Source of the DNA: CAZDAM01 sp964503595
Lineage (GTDB): Bacteria; Muiribacteriota; UBA6191
NCBI GenBank assembly: GCA_964503595.1
Contig: CAZDAM010000005.1
Location: 1-64,000 of the forward strand
Length of the DNA stretch: 64,000 bases
Direction of reading: 5' to 3'
The stretch's first letter is position 1. Every line of letters begins with the position of its first letter. Made by a program: the position numbers and the translations under genes. Shown here in pieces: positions 59,000 through 64,000 of this stretch. Below the pieces are notes generated by a model, which had not been told where the DNA came from, ran no database searches, and was given only the letters and a program-made list of their open reading frames with translations.

Positions 59000-60962
59000 A
59001 AAGACGCACGGAATTTTCGCGGGGATTTCCCTGCCCACCCTCATAGAGGGCTTCTTCCCACTGTACTTCAAGCTTAAGGCTCTGGCGCCAGTCTTCCACC
59101 AGTGGAGCCTCAAGGCTCATGTCCAGACCAACCTGCTCATAGTTGCGATCCAGGACGGGCGATTCACGATTCTGCCAGTGAAACCAGCCACTAAGCCAAA
59201 GACCGGAGTGAGTGGGTCCACTCAGGCCAAAACTGGCCGTTCCGGAATCCTCAACACCGATTCCGCCCACATCCAGCTTATCCATTCTAAGGCTCACTTC
59301 GGGAGCCAGGCCAATCGGATTGAAGCGCAAGAACCGGGCTGATGCTGTCAGGGAATAGCCCTCGTCCTTCTGGTAACCCAGAGGAGAGTAATCATCTGTC
59401 TGACGAAAGCGAAACTCCGAATCCCAGTCCATGCGGCCTGTGGTTTCCGCATAATTTACCGCGTGGATTCGGCTGTCTTCATGAAAGGCAGAACCTTCCT
59501 GAAAAGAGTTGACTTCGGAATAGTGCCAGCCTAACCAGCCTGTCTCCCGGCCCAGAAATCCGGGAAACCAGATCCGCATACCCGGGCTTTTGGTATGGAC
59601 ATCCTGACTGAGTTCCAGACTCTCTTCCTGGAAGTTTTCCATCTCCAGACCGTACCAGGGCTTTTTCACCCCGGCCCGCATGTAGATTTCGGTACCTGCT
59701 CCAAAATCGGGGGCTGCGAGGTTTCGGTAGGTTTCAGCAACCCTGAGGATTTCAGCATCTGCATAGAAGATACCTTCACTCAGACTCCCCCTTAGCTGGG
59801 CCAGACTTCCGGTATCACGCCCACTTCCCCCAATTTCCCCATGAGACGAAACGACCAGTGCTTCCAGCCAGTTGGCGGGATCTATCTGGCGGGTCATGCC
59901 AAAGCTTGCCGTATAAGTTTCCGACTGCTCGGAATCACGGCGCGCTGCCAGAAAGTTCAGATGCCACAAGCCCCAGTTCTCTTCGCGGAGTTTATAGATC
60001 CCACCCAGTACAGCACCTTCATGATGGGTTCTACCAGGATCCGAAGTTCTCTGCCAGGTGGATCCGGCATAGATACCAATTGGATCCGTACGATCTCCTT
60101 CGTGAAGAATGTATTCGGCCCCTATCCAGTCCTGCCCGAAAACCTGGGATGGAAGGGCGAGGGTATGTGTGCCCGCCACCAGATCGGCGCGCCTGCCGCG
60201 AAACTCCAGAATCAGATTTTCCAGCTGAAGATTTTCATCCGGAGCAAAAAGTGAATTGCCTGCCTTCAGCCCAACTTCTGCCCGATAGGCCCGATCATCA
60301 AGAAGACCTGATGCCCGTAATTCATGCCTGACCGAAAAAGCCGATTCCCTTCTGCCAAGCTGATATCCAGATGTTCCGCTGACATAGTTGTAGCCCACCA
60401 TCCATTCCTGGGAATAACTGGAAGATTCAGCCTCAGGAGCCGTTTCAAAATCAGCTTCGGTGCTGCGGGCCAGACTCTGGACCATCGCAACTTCCTCAGG
60501 CTTCAGAAAAGCCGGGCTCTGCTTGAGCCAGGTGGCAATCTCCTCCGAACCCAGGCTGGAAACCCTGAGTTTCTGAACCCAGGCGTATTCCGTCTCATTC
60601 TCAATCCGGCTTAAGAGATAGCGGACAATGCTGTCCCGCTTCGAATCTGTCTGGGGCAGGTCTGAAACCGTTTCTTCACTTGGAATCCGGGGATAACGCT
60701 GAGATTTTTCATGCTCGTCAATAAGCTTCAGAAGCTCCTGTTTTTCTTCATCCTTCAGGAACGGAACCTGAAGAATGAGGGATCTGGCCTGAGCCGGCAG
60801 AATCTCAAGCCTGAGGATACGGGCAATCAGTTCCCTTTCTTTCGGGGATGACGCATAGGAATGCAGTTTCAGAGAAAAATCCTCGGAAAAGGCGGGATGG
60901 GCCCACAGAACACGCGGGTAGGCCAATCCGAGGAAGAACAAAAAAATTCGGGTTGCATCCAT
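58980..60962 (-). CDS. Large outer-membrane beta-barrel protein with helical N-terminal domain
   Basis: The 660-residue protein has a signal peptide (FLFFLGLAYPRVLWA), an alpha-helical domain of about 110 residues containing helix-hairpin-like DNA/peptide-binding-type segments (ILRLEILPAQARSLILQV, VSSLGSEEIATWLKQSPAFL) and a barrel from about residue 190 (MVGYNYVSGTSGYQLG). It ends IQKF, with terminal Phe. ATG 60962 is preferred over TTG 60968. The helices recall helix-hairpin-helix linkers but are not specific. It follows the FecR-like secreted-protein gene after about 47 nt, so both may be one unit. Substrate unknown. Confidence 0.7.
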   Translation of the reverse strand: MDATRIFLFFLGLAYPRVLWAHPAFSEDFSLKLHSYASSPKERELIARILRLEILPAQARSLILQVPFLKDEEKQELLKLIDEHEKSQRYPRIPSEETVSDLPQTDSKRDSIVRYLLSRIENETEYAWVQKLRVSSLGSEEIATWLKQSPAFLKPEEVAMVQSLARSTEADFETAPEAESSSYSQEWMVGYNYVSGTSGYQLGRRESAFSVRHELRASGLLDDRAYRAEVGLKAGNSLFAPDENLQLENLILEFRGRRADLVAGTHTLALPSQVFGQDWIGAEYILHEGDRTDPIGIYAGSTWQRTSDPGRTHHEGAVLGGIYKLREENWGLWHLNFLAARRDSEQSETYTASFGMTRQIDPANWLEALVVSSHGEIGGSGRDTGSLAQLRGSLSEGIFYADAEILRVAETYRNLAAPDFGAGTEIYMRAGVKKPWYGLEMENFQEESLELSQDVHTKSPGMRIWFPGFLGRETGWLGWHYSEVNSFQEGSAFHEDSRIHAVNYAETTGRMDWDSEFRFRQTDDYSPLGYQKDEGYSLTASARFLRFNPIGLAPEVSLRMDKLDVGGIGVEDSGTASFGLSGPTHSGLWLSGWFHWQNRESPVLDRNYEQVGLDMSLEAPLVEDWRQSLKLEVQWEEALYEGGQGNPRENSVRLSAIQKF

Positions 60963-61009
60963 GCACAAAACCTATCGGATTCCCGATGCAAATGTTCAAG
61001 CTCTTAGGC

Positions 61010-62575
61010 CTATCTTCGAATTGTCACAGGAGTTGGAAAAGATTTGCGGCCCGAAGCATCGGTAGCCACCAGAATCAGACGACGAGCCCGCTCGGAAGGA
61101 GGAATCCGGAGTTCAAATTCCTCCTGATTCTCATTGAAGACACCATCTGTCGGCAGAAGTTCAGAGGCCCGGCTGGCGAGGGTGTCCCGAAATACTTCAA
61201 GTTTCTGAATGTTTGAAACCGTATCCGAAACAATCACCCGAAGGGAAACTGACTGAGCTCCCAGAACCACCGTACGGCTGGGAAGAGTAATTCTGGGGCC
61301 ACGGGTATCCGCAACCACAGCTTCAGGGAGAAACGGGTCATTTCCAGAAGTGGAAACCAGTACCAGCTCCATATCTTCGCGACGGGAAAAATCAAGATTC
61401 CAGGAGCCGCTTTGGCGAATGACTCCATCCGAAGATTCCCGCTTTTCCCACGTCACGACAGCTCTTATCCGTCCCATCAGCTCGGTGAAACCCTGAAGAT
61501 TGAAGCGCAACGAACGACTCCCCTGAAACGAGGCATCCCGGATCTGCTGAAGCGCACGGCGGGAATAGTTCCTGGAAGTCCCCAGAAGCCCGTATAGACT
61601 CTGATCCTGCCTGCTCATGTAGATCCGGCGCAGATTCTCAAGCCAGGCCTGAACCTCTTCTCTTGAAGAAGAAGCCGAATACTCAAACTTCAAAGGAGGA
61701 TGATCGACAGAAAAGAAACGCTCTCCCTCCCTTAAGCGAAAGACAATATCGTAATGCCCTTCCGTAGCCTTCAGCTTAAGGACAATCGTGTCGTCAGCTG
61801 GCAAATCCTCAAAGCTTTCCCCCCCATTCAGGCTGATTTGGGGGATCTGATAGGAAGGACGGTTCAGAAGGGTTGTCTCCAGACGGATCCGACCAAGAAT
61901 CAGATCGCTGAAATAGATCTTCTGGCGCAGAATTCCACTTTGAGGGACCGGCATGCCATTCAGAAGGACAACTGCCGTACTGACCCTCAAATCCTCCGGT
62001 ACCAGCCTTTCGAAGAGGGAAGGAAGAGGCCATTTGTGAACCAGCCCATACCAGTTCGCACCCTTTCTGATTTCTGTTCCATTCAGCTCCCGGGCTGGTT
62101 CAAACTTACCCTGAACAACCCGGATTCCTTCCCCCAGACGCAAAGGAAGACTCAAATGAGGAGAATGGACAATTCCCCTGCCATCCAGACAGTAAATCAG
62201 AACTTCTTCTCTTTGACGCTCAATCAGAAAATCCCCCTGAAGAGTGCTCAGAAATCCCGCTCCAAAATCCACGGTAAATTCCACGGCCTGATCCGAAGCC
62301 CCAAGGTTCAAGAAAAGGTTTCCGGAATGAAGAAGAGTGAAAAAATTGGCGTTCTGCCTCTGGTACTCAAAATCAAGCACCACTTCGCGGGTTTTTGCCA
62401 TCGCCCCGTTTGGTAACCGAAAAAGTGCAACCTCATTCCCTGACTGTTCAAGATGAAGCTGACCAGGAAGCTCAGCTTCCGTAAGTCTGAGAGAATCAGA
62501 AGAACTGATCGGCTCATATGCCCAGAAACAGGAGCAGGCAAAAAAGCAAAAAAGAAGGAACAGACGCGGGGTCAT
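61010..62575 (-). CDS. Secreted FecR-like and Ig-like domain protein
   Basis: The 521-residue protein has a signal peptide (FLLFCFFACSCFWA; the Cys do not form a clear lipobox). Its N-terminal part (about residues 35-150: GDFLIERQREEVLIYCLDGR, PLRLGEGIRVVQGK) resembles FecR-type repeats of beta strands that sense or bind at the envelope. The C-terminal third looks like Ig-type domains (VSLRVIVSDTVSNIQKLEVF). It lies 4 nt after the metallo-hydrolase gene. Role unknown; structural envelope or signalling. Confidence 0.55.
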   Translation of the reverse strand: MTPRLFLLFCFFACSCFWAYEPISSSDSLRLTEAELPGQLHLEQSGNEVALFRLPNGAMAKTREVVLDFEYQRQNANFFTLLHSGNLFLNLGASDQAVEFTVDFGAGFLSTLQGDFLIERQREEVLIYCLDGRGIVHSPHLSLPLRLGEGIRVVQGKFEPARELNGTEIRKGANWYGLVHKWPLPSLFERLVPEDLRVSTAVVLLNGMPVPQSGILRQKIYFSDLILGRIRLETTLLNRPSYQIPQISLNGGESFEDLPADDTIVLKLKATEGHYDIVFRLREGERFFSVDHPPLKFEYSASSSREEVQAWLENLRRIYMSRQDQSLYGLLGTSRNYSRRALQQIRDASFQGSRSLRFNLQGFTELMGRIRAVVTWEKRESSDGVIRQSGSWNLDFSRREDMELVLVSTSGNDPFLPEAVVADTRGPRITLPSRTVVLGAQSVSLRVIVSDTVSNIQKLEVFRDTLASRASELLPTDGVFNENQEEFELRIPPSERARRLILVATDASGRKSFPTPVTIRR

Positions 62576-62579
62576 ATCC

Positions 62580-63410
62580 CTAAAGTTCGATTTCCATTCC
62601 CTCGTGAACAGCTTCCACCTTGAGATTCATAGGTTTGGCATGCACGCGGGCATCAACCAGCATGGACTGGATCTGGGCATCATTATGCGATGGATCATGA
62701 TGAATCATGTAAAGTGCATCTGCATTGGCTTCCTTGACGAGCTTCAAACCCATTTCCCAGGTCGAATGTCCCCAGTTCCGCCGTGATGGATATTCTTCGG
62801 GAGTATACTGACAGTCGTAGGCAACGATATTGGAACGACAGGAAAGGTTGAGCGCGGTTTCTGCAACCTCATCTTCACTCTCATGCTCGATATCTGTCAG
62901 AAAAGTGAAAATTTTACCCTCGGATTCGAAGCGAAATCCAACTACTCCATTCGGATGAAACAGAGGGCCATAAGAGACTTTGAGGTCGTCTCCAAGCCAG
63001 ATGCTTCCTTCCTCATCCAGATCGTGAAAATGAAGGCCTGCTCCCATAACGCCCATAGGCACAGGAAAATTCGGGGGTGACATCAGATTCTCAAGAATCT
63101 TCTTCACTCCGAGAACCCCTTTTTTCTGCCCATAGATATGAAATTCATTGCCGGGAATGAAAGCAGGAACAAAAAAAGGAAATCCCATGATGTGATCCCA
63201 GTGATAGTGGGAAAACAAAATATGGGCTTTAGCGGGCATATTGGACAGCAGACTGTTACCCAGATCCCGGATTCCGGTCCCTGCATCGATAATGGCCCGA
63301 CAACCGCTGCGGGATACCACTTCTACCGCTGTCGTATTGCCACCATAGTGCTGGCAGTCCGGCCTTGAGATTGCAACGGAGCCGCGAGCTCCCCAAAATT
63401 TAACCTTCAT
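62580..63410 (-). CDS. Metallo-beta-lactamase-fold hydrolase
   Basis: The 276-residue protein shows the MBL zinc motifs: SHYHWDHIMG (H-x-H-x-D-H), a late-strand His in GPLFHPNGVVGF, an Asp in LTDIEH and a final His in YMIHHDPSH. The start KFWGARGS is shared with the phosphodiesterase-type subgroup (PhnP/YycJ-like, cyclic-phosphate or nucleic-acid substrates). It lacks a signal peptide, so it is cytoplasmic, although it is placed between two secreted-protein genes. Substrate not determinable. Confidence 0.85.
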   Translation of the reverse strand: MKVKFWGARGSVAISRPDCQHYGGNTTAVEVVSRSGCRAIIDAGTGIRDLGNSLLSNMPAKAHILFSHYHWDHIMGFPFFVPAFIPGNEFHIYGQKKGVLGVKKILENLMSPPNFPVPMGVMGAGLHFHDLDEEGSIWLGDDLKVSYGPLFHPNGVVGFRFESEGKIFTFLTDIEHESEDEVAETALNLSCRSNIVAYDCQYTPEEYPSRRNWGHSTWEMGLKLVKEANADALYMIHHDPSHNDAQIQSMLVDARVHAKPMNLKVEAVHEGMEIEL

Positions 63411-63465
63411 TCTATCGATCCATAATCATGGCACTACGTGTCTAAACTGTCAAATTTCTGCATTC

Positions 63466-64000
63466 CTATTGAAGCCAGGCCAGTTTGACCGTACTTCGAT
63501 CGCGATTTCCATCAGCGTCTTCGGCTATCACTCTGAGGAAGTATACGCCATTTGCTGGCTTAGAGGAAAAGATCTCGCGCAAGGGAATTTGGATCAGCCC
63601 GGTTTGAAGTCCCATGCTGTAAGCCCGTCCGACTCTTGCCCCCGCCACATCGTAGGCCTGAACCCTCAGACTGGCCTGATTCCGGGAAAGTCTGACCCGC
63701 AGATGAGCCTTCAGGTTTCTTACCGGATTCGGAACCACCAAAGCTTCCTGAATCTGCACCGGACCCACCGATGCCACAAGAAGACTCAGATTCGCCGGGT
63801 TACTGAGTCGATCACTGACCATAACGCTTAAGTTCTGAGCGACAGAATGACGAATCTGCCGGCGTGAAACCGTCAGTATTTCGCCGTCATATTCAAAGGA
63901 AATCCCCTTGCCATCCAGATTCAGCCGGATATCACTCAGGGCAATCCCCACCCCTGCATCATGCAGTTCAAGGCGCAGATCTTCCTCAAGATTCAGCATT
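63466..64000 (-). CDS. C-terminal part of a secreted protein with FlgD-like Ig domain, cut by the window end
   Basis: The frame enters from the right edge and ends at 63466, giving 177 or more residues. The last 90 residues have the FlgD-like/sorting-domain pattern: ALVVPNPVRNLKAHLRVRLS, then AYDVAGARVG, LREIFSSKPANGVYFLRVIA and a final VKLAWLQ. This type of C-terminal domain is found at the end of large secreted proteins, sometimes acting as an export signal. An ATG at 63997-63999 is probably internal. It lies 55 nt before the metallo-hydrolase gene. Confidence 0.7.
   Translation of the reverse strand, partial: MLNLEEDLRLELHDAGVGIALSDIRLNLDGKGISFEYDGEILTVSRRQIRHSVAQNLSVMVSDRLSNPANLSLLVASVGPVQIQEALVVPNPVRNLKAHLRVRLSRNQASLRVQAYDVAGARVGRAYSMGLQTGLIQIPLREIFSSKPANGVYFLRVIAEDADGNRDRSTVKLAWLQ

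Noticed and set aside
1..64000. tRNA, rRNA, CRISPR arrays, insertion sequences or prophage genes
   Set aside because: No T-loop-like tRNA segments, no regularly spaced repeats, and no transposase, integrase or phage genes were seen by reading; a search with dedicated tools was not possible here.

Overview
This 64 kb window is chromosomal DNA from a diderm (Gram-negative-type) bacterium that is flagellated and makes type IV pili. The evidence is an export-gate and localisation cluster (flhA, two flhG-like ATPases, flhF, a rod-binding FlgJ-type protein), a pilMNOPQ cluster, TatC, several outer-membrane beta-barrels, a zinc-uptake set with its own porin, and a peptidoglycan-tethered (SLH-domain) barrel. 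The phylum cannot be fixed from sequence alone. The SLH porin, the MutL endonuclease motif and a UbiX/UbiA pair without other ubiquinone genes suggest a less-studied, probably menaquinone-using lineage. No tRNA, rRNA, insertion sequence or CRISPR array was seen.

Layout. 1-2057: a short open frame entering from the left, a strong bidirectional terminator, a small HEAT-type protein and GDP-mannose synthesis. 2058-8135: flagellar block, flhA-flhG-flhG-flhF on the minus strand, with a flgJ-type gene divergent. 8101-14070: alanine dehydrogenase, Rho with a long Arg-rich extension, an orphan SIR2-like protein, class II aldolase and a TrmO-like protein. 14101-17536: a zinc island (His-rich small protein, porin, ZnuA, ZnuB) without the ABC ATPase. 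18064-24535: a lipoate island, lipA - E1alpha - E1beta - E2 - E3 - lipB, carrying a 2-oxoacid dehydrogenase complex and both enzymes that lipoylate it. 24576-30083: an NSS transporter, the SLH barrel, UDP-glucose dehydrogenase and GDP-fucose synthase. 30130-34159: a secreted protein, miaA, mutL and a 39-residue small ORF. 34348-35847: a BI-1 family membrane protein and a DinJ/YafQ-type toxin-antitoxin pair whose toxin lacks a normal start codon. 35935-48624: a long minus-strand run, pilMNOPQ, a PilX-like protein, tatC, ubiA, ubiX, trxA, a TPR protein, nadK, usp and tsaD. 48749-57171: the rpsB-tsf-pyrH-frr-uppS-cdsA region, ending in two overlapping RseP-type genes and a SpoIID-type protein. 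57349-64000: envelope proteins (lipoprotein, large barrel, FecR-like secreted protein, a C-terminal Ig-like domain) with one metallo-beta-lactamase-fold hydrolase.

The most unusual points are: an RseP site-2 protease next to a paralogue that has lost all its zinc-binding residues while keeping the fold; two FlhG-type ATPases in tandem between flhA and flhF; a YafQ toxin whose expected ATG is ATA; a perfect 14-bp palindrome downstream of a good promoter for the pil operon; the self-contained lipoate island; and an orphan SIR2 gene among housekeeping genes.
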